Translations under genes and position numbers: made by a program
Notes under the pieces: generated by a model
What the model was told of the DNA's origin: nothing
Seen by the model: only the letters and a program-made list of their open reading frames with translations
Databases searched by the model: none
Part shown: positions 57,643-64,000 of the stretch, in pieces
How positions within the stretch are numbered: position 1 is the stretch's first letter
How the letters are laid out: the number at the start of each line of letters is the position of its first letter
DNA from: Streptomyces filipinensis
GTDB lineage: Bacteria > Actinomycetota > Actinomycetes > Streptomycetales > Streptomycetaceae
Direction of reading: 5' to 3'
Assembly (NCBI RefSeq): GCF_014649495.1
Contig: NZ_BMTD01000007.1
Location: forward strand, 1-64,000
DNA: 64,000 nucleotides

Positions 57643-60156
57643 TCACCGGTGACCCAAGGGCGTCGAACGGCGGGCGGCGAGCAGCAGCGCCACGTCGTCG
57701 GGCCGGTCGGTGGCGTGCCGCGCGGTGGCCGTGAGCCGGTCGGCGACCCCGGCCAGCGACCGTCCGCCCCGGCGCCCGGCGGCGGCCCCGGCCCTGTTCA
57801 GGGCGAGCCGCAGCGCCGTGATGCCGTCGTCGATGTCCGCGCCCGGCCGCTCCACCAGCCCGTCCGTGTACAGGGCCAGGATCGCGTCGGGCTCCAGCAC
57901 CAGCTCCGTCACCGGGTACCGGGCCTGCGGGTCGACACCGAGGACGACACCGCCCGGGATGTCCAGCAGCCGGGTCGGTCCGCTCGGCGCGCGCAGCAGC
58001 GGCGGCGGATGCCCCGCCCGGGCGATCCGGGCGCGGCCGGTGGCGGGATCCAGCCGCAGATAGCAGCAACTGGCGAACTGACCGGGGTCGAGGTCGATCA
58101 GCAGGTGGTTGGTGCCGCTCATCACCTCGTCGGGCGGCCGGTCCCCGAGCGCGAACGCGCGTACCGCGCTGCGCAGCTGCCCCATGGTGGCCGCCGCCTG
58201 CACCCCGTGTCCCTGCACATCACCGATCACCAGCGCGAGCCCGTCACCGGCCTCGACGACGTCGTACCAGTCGCCGCCCACGTCCATCCCCTGGGTGCCC
58301 GGCAGATACCGGCCCGCGGTCTCCACCAGCGGGTGCGCCGACAGCCGGCGGGGCAGCAGCGCCTGCTGCAGGCCGCGGGCGAGGGCCGCCTCGCTGTCGT
58401 AGCGCTGCGCCCGCTCCATGGCGTGCGCGATCAGCCCGGCGAGCGCGGTGAGGACCGTGCGCTCCTCGATGCTGAAGCTGCGGGCGCGGTCGAAACCGAG
58501 GATGCACGAGCCGACCGGCCGCCCGGAGGCGATCAGCGGCAGGAAGGCACGGGCGCCCTCGTCGGCGTCCATCGGGATGCCCGGATAGGCGGTGGGCAAC
58601 TGCTGCATCGACTCGAAGAACAGCGGCCGGCCCGTCGTCAGGCACTCCACGCCCGGCAGCCGCGCGTCGAGGCCCACGCCCTCGAACGGGTCGAGGAACC
58701 CCTGCGGGAAACCGCTCTCCCAGGCGAGAAACAGATGCCGTTCCTGGAGCAGGTAGATGGCCAGACACCCACCGCCGAACGCCGGCAGCAGCTCCTGCAC
58801 GACCACCGCCGACACCTGACGGGCGGTCACCGCGTCCGTCAGCGCGATGGCCAGGGCGATCGGCCGGTACAGCGGTGCCATCGCGTGGTCGGCGGCCGCC
58901 GTGTCCTCCGGCAGGTGCGCCTCGACGACGGGCTCGACCGGCGTGTCCATACGGCCGGCCGGGACGAGCGTGCAGGTCAGCAGGTCTTCTCCGGGATGCA
59001 CCGACACGGCGAGCCAGTCGCTCGCCCCGGGCTCGGCGCGGTCACCGGCCGGTCGGCGCACATGGAAGTGCACCGGCTCCGGGGTCAGCAGGGCGCCGCG
59101 CAGATGGTCGTCGTACGGCGGACCGGCCAGCCACGGCATCGCCTCCCACAGCGGCCGCCCGAGCAGCCACGTCCGCTCCCGGCCCGCGAGCCGGGCCGCG
59201 GCCTGGTTGACGTACACGACCAGCCCCAGCCGGTCCACGCAGAACACGCCCTGCGGCAGCAGGTCGGCCGCGGCCTCCGCGGAGGCCGCGGGACCGGGCT
59301 CGAACACCACCCCGCCGACCCGCTCCGCCCGCCCTTCCCCGGCGGCCGGCCACAGGTGCAGCAGCCGCGGGGTGCCGTCCCGCCCCCGCAGGCACAGGGG
59401 CGCGCCGAACTGCTTCCCGGCGGCGGTGTCGCGCAGCGCGGCCAGGACCTGGTGCGCGTCGTGCGGGGCCACCGCGTCCGCGAGCGCCTCCTCCGTCCCC
59501 GCGAAGTCGTCGCCGGGGCGCAGGCCGAGGAGGTCGTACAACCGTTCGTCCGCGCGTACCGCGCAGCTCCGCGGATCCCAGTCGAACCGTCCCACGACGG
59601 CCTGCGCGGGCCGGCTCGCCGGCGGCCGTACGCACAGCGGCTCGCCGTCCCAGACCACCGCGCCGGCGTCCCCGTCGGCGAGTGCGAGCAGCTCGGCGCC
59701 CAGGCCCTCGGCCAGGCGGGCGAGCAGTTCGCCGTCCAGCAGCTCGTCCACCGTGTCGGCGACCGCCGGGCGCAGTACGGTGAGCACACCGAGCGGCTCG
59801 CTCCCGCCCGGCACCGGTACGTGCACCGAACCGAACGGGAAGGGCAGCCCCGCGGCGAACTGCGGGTACCGGCGCACCGTCTCGGTGGCGTTCGGCAGCA
59901 CCACCTGTACGCCCAGGCGATAGGCGTCGGCGACGGGGAAGGGGCGGCCGACGTGCAGCCGCCACCAGGGCCGGAACAGCGGACCGGGCAGTCCCGCGAG
60001 CACCGCGAGACGCAGCAGGCCGGGAGTGCCGGAGCGCAGATACACACCCGCCACCCGGCCGCCGGCCGCGCCGAGCGCGCTGGTCGAGGCCTCGGCCAGC
60101 AGCGTGGCCAGCCGGGCCCGCGTGCGGACCACCTGCTCGCCACCGCTCCCAGCCAT
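57643..60156 (-). CDS. Cytosolic PAS/GAF/SpoIIE-type PP2C phosphatase
   Basis: 837 residues. The N-terminal part is GAF-like (LATLLAEASTSALGAAGGRV), followed by PAS-like segments (FDWDPRSCAVRADERLYDLL; GLVVYVNQAAARLAGRERTW) and another GAF (VVVQELLPAFGGGCLAIYLL). The C-terminal PP2C domain has GGDWYDVVEAGDGLALVIGD, VQGHGVQAAATMGQLRSAVR, ILALYTDGLVERPGADIDDG and DDVALLLAARRS. There is no membrane helix and no HATPase domain, unlike the neighbouring phosphatase. ATG 60156 is supported by AGGGG. The two phosphatases are tandem, 83 bp apart, and may be sequential inputs to one regulatory pathway. Confidence 0.92.
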   Translation of the reverse strand: MAGSGGEQVVRTRARLATLLAEASTSALGAAGGRVAGVYLRSGTPGLLRLAVLAGLPGPLFRPWWRLHVGRPFPVADAYRLGVQVVLPNATETVRRYPQFAAGLPFPFGSVHVPVPGGSEPLGVLTVLRPAVADTVDELLDGELLARLAEGLGAELLALADGDAGAVVWDGEPLCVRPPASRPAQAVVGRFDWDPRSCAVRADERLYDLLGLRPGDDFAGTEEALADAVAPHDAHQVLAALRDTAAGKQFGAPLCLRGRDGTPRLLHLWPAAGEGRAERVGGVVFEPGPAASAEAAADLLPQGVFCVDRLGLVVYVNQAAARLAGRERTWLLGRPLWEAMPWLAGPPYDDHLRGALLTPEPVHFHVRRPAGDRAEPGASDWLAVSVHPGEDLLTCTLVPAGRMDTPVEPVVEAHLPEDTAAADHAMAPLYRPIALAIALTDAVTARQVSAVVVQELLPAFGGGCLAIYLLQERHLFLAWESGFPQGFLDPFEGVGLDARLPGVECLTTGRPLFFESMQQLPTAYPGIPMDADEGARAFLPLIASGRPVGSCILGFDRARSFSIEERTVLTALAGLIAHAMERAQRYDSEAALARGLQQALLPRRLSAHPLVETAGRYLPGTQGMDVGGDWYDVVEAGDGLALVIGDVQGHGVQAAATMGQLRSAVRAFALGDRPPDEVMSGTNHLLIDLDPGQFASCCYLRLDPATGRARIARAGHPPPLLRAPSGPTRLLDIPGGVVLGVDPQARYPVTELVLEPDAILALYTDGLVERPGADIDDGITALRLALNRAGAAAGRRGGRSLAGVADRLTATARHATDRPDDVALLLAARRSTPLGHR

Positions 60157-60484
60157 CGCCCCTGCCTCGTCCCGTGCCTCTTCGGGTGGATGACACAGCA
60201 AGAATGCGCCTGGAGGCCCGTGCGACGCACGTGGGAGGAGGCAACGAGTTGGGTGGGCCGGGGGAAGGAGGGGGGCGGAGACGGGCGGGGGTGGGAAGCC
60301 GGGGGGAGGTGCGGGGCAGGAGGGGCGGGTGCGGTCGCCCGGACCGTACCGTCACCCGACCGTCTCACACCGGTGCCCCGTCCAAGTGGCGGGTCCACCG
60401 GCCCGCTCCTAGTAATGGACTGCGTAATGCCGCGGCCGTGGGTTGGGGGCGCAGCCGCGGCCGCACCCTGCGACTGGAGCCGAG
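60157..60484. promoter_or_regulatory. Divergent promoter region with G-rich tract
   Basis: 328 bp between two starts. The plus strand of 60250-60330 is strikingly G-rich with many runs of 3-6 G and few pyrimidines, enough to form G-quadruplexes. A possible rightward -10 is TAGTAA in CTCCTAGTAATGG near 60410. Confidence 0.5.
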
Positions 60485-61954
60485 ATGACGACACGCTCTC
60501 CCTCCCCGCGTCCCGATGACGCCCTCATATCCTCCGTGGCGGGCCCTGCGCACACATCCTCCGCGCCGGCCCCCACGCACCCCCAGCTCCTCACCTGGCC
60601 GGCGGTGTCACCGAACCCGACCCCGGAAGTCCCCGAGGAGGGCTCTCCCGCGGGGCCTTGCGACCCGTCCGGCGGCACCTCGCAGGACGACGCGGCGTGC
60701 CACGGCGACGGTCCGTACGGCGACCCGTTGCACGGCCTGGTCCGCGCGGCCGTCGCCGACCGTCCGCTGGAGGACGTCGTCCGGCTCATCACGCTGCTGG
60801 AGAACTCGCCCGAGTACTCCCGGGCCACGGCCGACGCGCTGCGCGCGGTCGGGGTCGACCGGTCCGTGGAGGACCTCGCCCGCCTGGTGGCCCTCCTGAC
60901 CGAGCCGCCGCGGGACTCCGGCAGCGCCGACGAGGTGGTCCGCGCCGCTGCCGCGGGCCGGTCCCTGGACGACGTCGCCCGGCTCGTGCAGCTGCTGTAC
61001 CGCACCTCCGGTGAACCTCACTGCGGGCGGGCCGCGGTGCAGGCCGCGGCCAACCGGCCCATCGAGGAACTCGCCGAGCTGATCGGCCGACTGTCCGCGG
61101 ACCGCCCCGACCCCGAGACGCTCCTGCTGGAGACCTCGCTGCGGGAGCCCGTGTCGCACGAGCCCGCATGGCCCGAGCTCTCGACGCCCGGTGCCCCGCT
61201 GCCCGAGCCGCCGCACTCCGGTCCCGCCGCCGACCCGCCGGCAGAACCCCTCTCCGCGTCCGCTGAACCCGTCTGCGTGCCTACGGCGGCCGAACCCGTT
61301 TCCACGGCGGCCGAACCGGCTTCCGCGTCCGCTGAACCCGTGTCCGTGTCCGTGTGCGCCGAGCCGGTGTCCGTGTCCGGCGAACCCGTTTCCGCGTCCG
61401 CCGAATCCGTGTCCACGCCCGACGACACGGCCCGGGTGCGCACCGGCCGGCGAGGCAGGCCGGGGACGGACCGGGCGGCGAAGGGCAGGCTCGCCAAGGG
61501 CCGGCCGGGGAAGCCCGGCTCGGCACAGGATGGCGAGCGGCACGGCTGGAGGTCCATGGCTCCCGCCTGGGGCCTGCGCGGCGCCGCCGTGCTGGTCTTC
61601 CTGTGCGGGGTGGCCCACGCCCCGAGATCCTGGACCGGGCTGGCCCACGGTGCCCTCACGGCCACCGTCCTCGCCTCGGCCCTGTGCGTCCTGCTGGCCG
61701 TCGTGCTGCCCGGCCGGTCGGTGCAGGCCCGGCTCGTCACCGGGACCGTCGCGCTCGGTGTCACGGCGGCGCTCACCGCCCAACGGCAGCTCGGCCGGTG
61801 GTTCGGTCTGCCCGACCCCACCCGGCCCTGGCACACGACCCTGGCCCCGCCGTGGCTCGCGGCCACCGCGGCGGCGGTGGCCGCGATCGCGGTCCTCGCG
61901 GTGCTGCTGGGAACCCTGGTGGCGGGCACCGTCCGCGGTGAGCGCGCGGGCTGA
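60485..61954 (+). CDS. Membrane protein with helical repeats and Glu-Pro-Val-Ser repeats
   Basis: 489 residues. After a disordered start, four helical repeats follow: RPLEDVVRLITLLE, RSVEDLARLVALLT, RSLDDVARLVQLLY, RPIEELAELIGRLS, each about 35-50 residues, likely an alpha-solenoid protein interaction surface. Then comes a disordered linker of tandem EPVS units (SASAEPV, TAAEPVS, VCAEPVS, SGEPVSA), a basic patch, and three C-terminal membrane helices (AAVLVFLCGVAHAP; LTATVLASALCVLLAVVLPG; WLAATAAAVAAIAVLAVLLG). The family is not recognised. It may tether a regulatory complex to the membrane. ATG 60485 has no SD, though GAG is near. Confidence 0.72.
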   Translation: MTTRSPSPRPDDALISSVAGPAHTSSAPAPTHPQLLTWPAVSPNPTPEVPEEGSPAGPCDPSGGTSQDDAACHGDGPYGDPLHGLVRAAVADRPLEDVVRLITLLENSPEYSRATADALRAVGVDRSVEDLARLVALLTEPPRDSGSADEVVRAAAAGRSLDDVARLVQLLYRTSGEPHCGRAAVQAAANRPIEELAELIGRLSADRPDPETLLLETSLREPVSHEPAWPELSTPGAPLPEPPHSGPAADPPAEPLSASAEPVCVPTAAEPVSTAAEPASASAEPVSVSVCAEPVSVSGEPVSASAESVSTPDDTARVRTGRRGRPGTDRAAKGRLAKGRPGKPGSAQDGERHGWRSMAPAWGLRGAAVLVFLCGVAHAPRSWTGLAHGALTATVLASALCVLLAVVLPGRSVQARLVTGTVALGVTAALTAQRQLGRWFGLPDPTRPWHTTLAPPWLAATAAAVAAIAVLAVLLGTLVAGTVRGERAG

Positions 61955-61955
61955 C

Positions 61956-62684
61956 TCAGACCGCCGGGCGTGCCGGTCCCGTACGGACCGGCTCCCCGCT
62001 CAGGGCGTCCACCGGACGCAGCACCAGGTGACCGTCCACCCGGGCGGCCGCCATGGCGAACGGGAAGGTGTCCGCCTCCAGGCACATCGCCACGTCCTCG
62101 GGGTGGACACCGGCCCAGCCGCGCCGCACGCCGTCCGCGAGCCGTGCCGCGGCGTCGGAGCGCCCGGCCCGTTCGAGGTAGGGGGCCGGGTCGGCGCCTG
62201 CCGCGCGGACGCGGTCCGCGATGTACTCGGCACAGGCACGGTCCTCCGCGGCCCGGCCGCCGTCGCCGGTGACGACGAAGGTCACCGTCTCCGGCCGGGC
62301 CCGCCGCAGCACCTCGGCGGTCGCGCCGGCCACCACGAAGCTCGCGCACAGCAGCAGTCCGGCGTCCGCCACGGCCAGCGCCCCCGCCGTCCCGGCCGTG
62401 GTCTTCTGCACGACCGTACGGCCCCGTACGTCCAGTGAACGCAGCCGGGCGGGGGAGTTGGCCAGGTCGAAGCCCGGCACCGGCGCGCCGTCCTGGAAGG
62501 CGGGCCGGCCCGGGTGACGGGCCTTCAGGTCCAGGGCCTCTTGCCGCGTACCGGCGAAGACGATCCGCTCGGCCCCGCGCCGGAACGCCCAGGCGGCCAC
62601 GGTGAACGCGCGCATGACATCGACGACCACGGCCACGTCCGGGGCCTTCGGCGTACCGGGTGTACCGGTGAACTCCGTCCGCAT
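61956..62684 (-). CDS. comB: 2-phosphosulfolactate phosphatase family (ComB-like)
   Basis: 242 residues. The ComB motifs are present: VAVVVDVMRAFTVAAWAFRR, AFQDGAPVPGFDLANSPARL (GFDLANSP), RGRTVVQKTTAGTAGA and VVTGDGGRAAEDRACAEYIA, DTFPFAMAA. In methanogens ComB hydrolyses 2-phosphosulfolactate, a coenzyme M precursor. In actinomycetes the family has no coenzyme M role and its true substrate is unknown. ATG 62684 has GGAG 2 nt upstream. It ends two bases after the convergent neighbour's stop. Confidence 0.85.
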   Translation of the reverse strand: MRTEFTGTPGTPKAPDVAVVVDVMRAFTVAAWAFRRGAERIVFAGTRQEALDLKARHPGRPAFQDGAPVPGFDLANSPARLRSLDVRGRTVVQKTTAGTAGALAVADAGLLLCASFVVAGATAEVLRRARPETVTFVVTGDGGRAAEDRACAEYIADRVRAAGADPAPYLERAGRSDAAARLADGVRRGWAGVHPEDVAMCLEADTFPFAMAAARVDGHLVLRPVDALSGEPVRTGPARPAV

Positions 62685-62713
62685 CGCTCCATGGTGAGGC
62701 CTGCGGCGGTCCC

Positions 62714-62998
62714 TCAGGGCTCGGTCGGACCGGGCGGAAGCGGCCGGGCGGCGCGCAGGCTGCGCAGCGCCAGCAGCAGAACGGCGATGTCGTCCAGGTA
62801 GACGGGGTCCGGCAGCAGGTCGGTGGGGAGCAGCAGATAGGCGATCGCGCCCCAGAACACCCAGCGCGGCCCCGTCGGCAGCCCGGCCCGCCGCAGCGTG
62901 CGCCGGGCGCGCACCAGCCGTACCAGCAGCGCGAGGGCGACGACGAGCAGCACCCCGGCGACGACGGCGCCGATCACCAACAGGGTGGTGGAATCCAT
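62714..62998 (-). CDS. YkvA-family (DUF1232) membrane protein
   Basis: 94 residues: an N-terminal membrane helix (TTLLVIGAVVAGVLLVVALA), then the DUF1232 core VFWGAIAYLLLPTDLLPDPV, YLDDIAVLLLALRSL, including the conserved PxDLLP and DD pairs. The function is unknown in all bacteria. ATG 62998 has a perfect SD (AAGGAGGT). Confidence 0.88.
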   Translation of the reverse strand: MDSTTLLVIGAVVAGVLLVVALALLVRLVRARRTLRRAGLPTGPRWVFWGAIAYLLLPTDLLPDPVYLDDIAVLLLALRSLRAARPLPPGPTEP

Positions 62999-63293
62999 CG
63001 GACCTCCTTGCGGCCTCCTCGCGGCCTCCTTCCGGCCTCGGAGGAGACGGCCGGGCCGGCACTCCGCTCCTGTGGGAAGGGGCTCCTATGGGAAGGGTTG
63101 CGCCGACCGGCGGGCTCAAACCAGGCGGTTACGCCGACCGGCGCTCCGGCGGGCACGGCGACGCCGGCTCATGGACTCGACGGTGACGGCCGCGCCGGCC
63201 TCCCGGTCCCCCGGCTTCACCGCGGCTGCGACGGCGCGACAACTGGGCAGGCACGACAGCCGGAAAGGTACGACGGCCGGGCGGGCGTGCGGG
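62999..63293. other. Non-coding stretch
   Basis: 295 bp between two leftward genes. It contains small repeated motifs (GCGCCGACCGGCG and ACGCCGACCGGCG near 63100-63145), perhaps part of a weak terminator for the downstream gene, and nothing else recognised. Confidence 0.35.
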
Positions 63294-64000
63294 CTACGCC
63301 GGCCGCTCCGTGCCGTCGGCGGTCTCCTTGCCGCCGCTCTCCGCCGCGGGTGCGGCCGACGCCGGCGTGTCCGGGGCCGGCGGCAGGGTGTCCGGAGCCG
63401 GAGTCAGCGTGCCCGGTGCGCCGTTCGGCGGGTCCCCGGCCGCGCTCTGCGGGGCGGGCCCGGACTGGCGCCGCACCTTGGCCGCGAACCTGAGCCGCTC
63501 GAACGTCCGGGTCAGCGGCTGCAGCGCACCCGGCGTCCGGGACTCGGGCCGCTGCTGCGGCGGGGCCGGCGCCGGCACGTCACGGTAGGCGGCGAGGGCC
63601 TCCAGGGCCTGCTCGGCGGCCTCCTTGTACAGGTCCCGGGACTTCGTCATCGCCTCCAGCGCCTCGGCGTACACGGTGACCAGCCGCCGTTCCCGCTCCA
63701 GCTCCTCCTGGAGGGTCAGCAGGGTCCAGTTCTCCCGCAGGTCGGTGAGGGACTCCTCGACCTCGCGCGGCAGCGGCCGGGGCAGGGCGGCGAAGTGCCG
63801 CAGGGCCGCGACGAGTTCGGCCGGCTCGGAGCCGTCCAGGAACACGCTGCGCACACGGTGCTCGTGGCCGTCGTAACCCTCCGGAGCGGGGTCCGGGGGC
63901 AGCAGTACGGCGCCGCCGCGCGGCACCTCGACGCCGAGGTCCTTCAGCGCCCAGTTGACGGCCCGGAACTGGTGCGGCGCGGCCCGGTGCTCCACCACGC
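63294..64000 (-). CDS. Hypothetical protein, cut by the right edge
   Basis: At least 234 residues. The visible part begins APHQFRAVNWALKDLGVEVP and includes RGGAVLLPPDPAPEGYDGHE; a central coiled-coil-like region ESLTDLRENWTLLTLQEELE, RERRLVTVYAEALEAMTKSR; and a disordered Pro/Ala tail (APDTLPPAPDTPASAAPAAE). It is not a recognised family. A GTG at 63998 could be the start, but the frame remains open to the window end, so the true start may lie beyond 64000. Confidence 0.7.
   Translation of the reverse strand, partial: VVEHRAAPHQFRAVNWALKDLGVEVPRGGAVLLPPDPAPEGYDGHEHRVRSVFLDGSEPAELVAALRHFAALPRPLPREVEESLTDLRENWTLLTLQEELERERRLVTVYAEALEAMTKSRDLYKEAAEQALEALAAYRDVPAPAPPQQRPESRTPGALQPLTRTFERLRFAAKVRRQSGPAPQSAAGDPPNGAPGTLTPAPDTLPPAPDTPASAAPAAESGGKETADGTERPA

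Noticed and set aside
57610..60519. A 969-codon open frame on the plus strand
   Set aside because: It is the antisense of the SpoIIE-type phosphatase and shows Arg/His/Gln/Gly-rich shadow composition, with no domain motif.
1..64000. tRNA, rRNA, CRISPR arrays, insertion sequences, attachment sites
   Set aside because: No T-loop motif with a cloverleaf, no regularly spaced repeats, no transposase or integrase-like protein was recognised by reading.

Overview
The window is about 73% GC with strong G/C third-position bias, SD-poor or leaderless starts, many membrane and regulatory genes, mycothiol-dependent enzymes, ECF sigma factors and SpoIIE-type phosphatases. This points to a Streptomyces (or close relative) chromosome, probably outside the most conserved core because many genes are accessory or stand-alone. 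No tRNA, rRNA, CRISPR array or insertion sequence was seen.

Layout. 1-535: start of a cytochrome c oxidase subunit I gene (truncated by the window edge), divergent from an ECF sigma factor and its membrane partner (642-2340). 2341-3302: folD with a ZTP riboswitch leader. 3497-4899: an NTF2-like protein and a degenerate stand-alone acyltransferase. 5176-7896: mycothiol-dependent formaldehyde dehydrogenase, a metallo-beta-lactamase-fold hydrolase and an SDR, then an SDR remnant. 8079-13373: LysR regulator, mycothiol-dependent enzyme, L,D-transpeptidase, a small protein, a membrane-anchored S1 protease and a methyltransferase. 13519-14706: PatB-type aminotransferase. 14721-16170: a compositionally distinct mini-operon of a 29-residue basic peptide, a strong intergenic hairpin and a SagB-type oxidoreductase. 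This is the best candidate for an undescribed (RiPP-like) system. 16329-23857: F420/FMN-type oxidoreductase, a large secreted alpha/beta hydrolase, a TetR-controlled DUF35 protein, an orphan ATP-grasp enzyme, a peptidoglycan-binding membrane protein and a flavin reductase.

23983-35217: an ANTAR/GAF/PAS/PP2C phosphatase, an RpiR-type sugar regulator, a GT39-type membrane glycosyltransferase, a small kinase, and the beta-phosphoglucomutase/GH65 phosphorylase pair for disaccharide phosphorolysis. 35323-39218: a BlaI/M56 pair divergent from a membrane glycosyltransferase/YbhN-like operon, with matching BlaI-type boxes on both promoters. 39539-43685: a translationally coupled operon dedA - PAP2 - PAP2 - response regulator - histidine kinase, which reads as a lipid-carrier (undecaprenyl phosphate) recycling and envelope-sensing module. 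Its divergent promoter region holds three 18-bp palindromes and an iron box. 43896-47245: an EfeU-EfeO fusion plus EfeB (iron uptake).

47411-64000: a nickel/cobalt permease with a Nur-like box, DUF5709 protein, soluble transhydrogenase, a sulfite-oxidase-like molybdoenzyme, a GH15 trehalase-like enzyme, two tandem SpoIIE-type phosphatases, a repeat-containing membrane protein, ComB-like phosphatase, a YkvA protein and a partial gene running off the right edge. Sugar phosphorolysis (GH65/PGM) and GH15 suggest trehalose- or maltose-type storage sugar turnover. The three PP2C phosphatases fit the anti-sigma/anti-anti-sigma networks known in Streptomyces.
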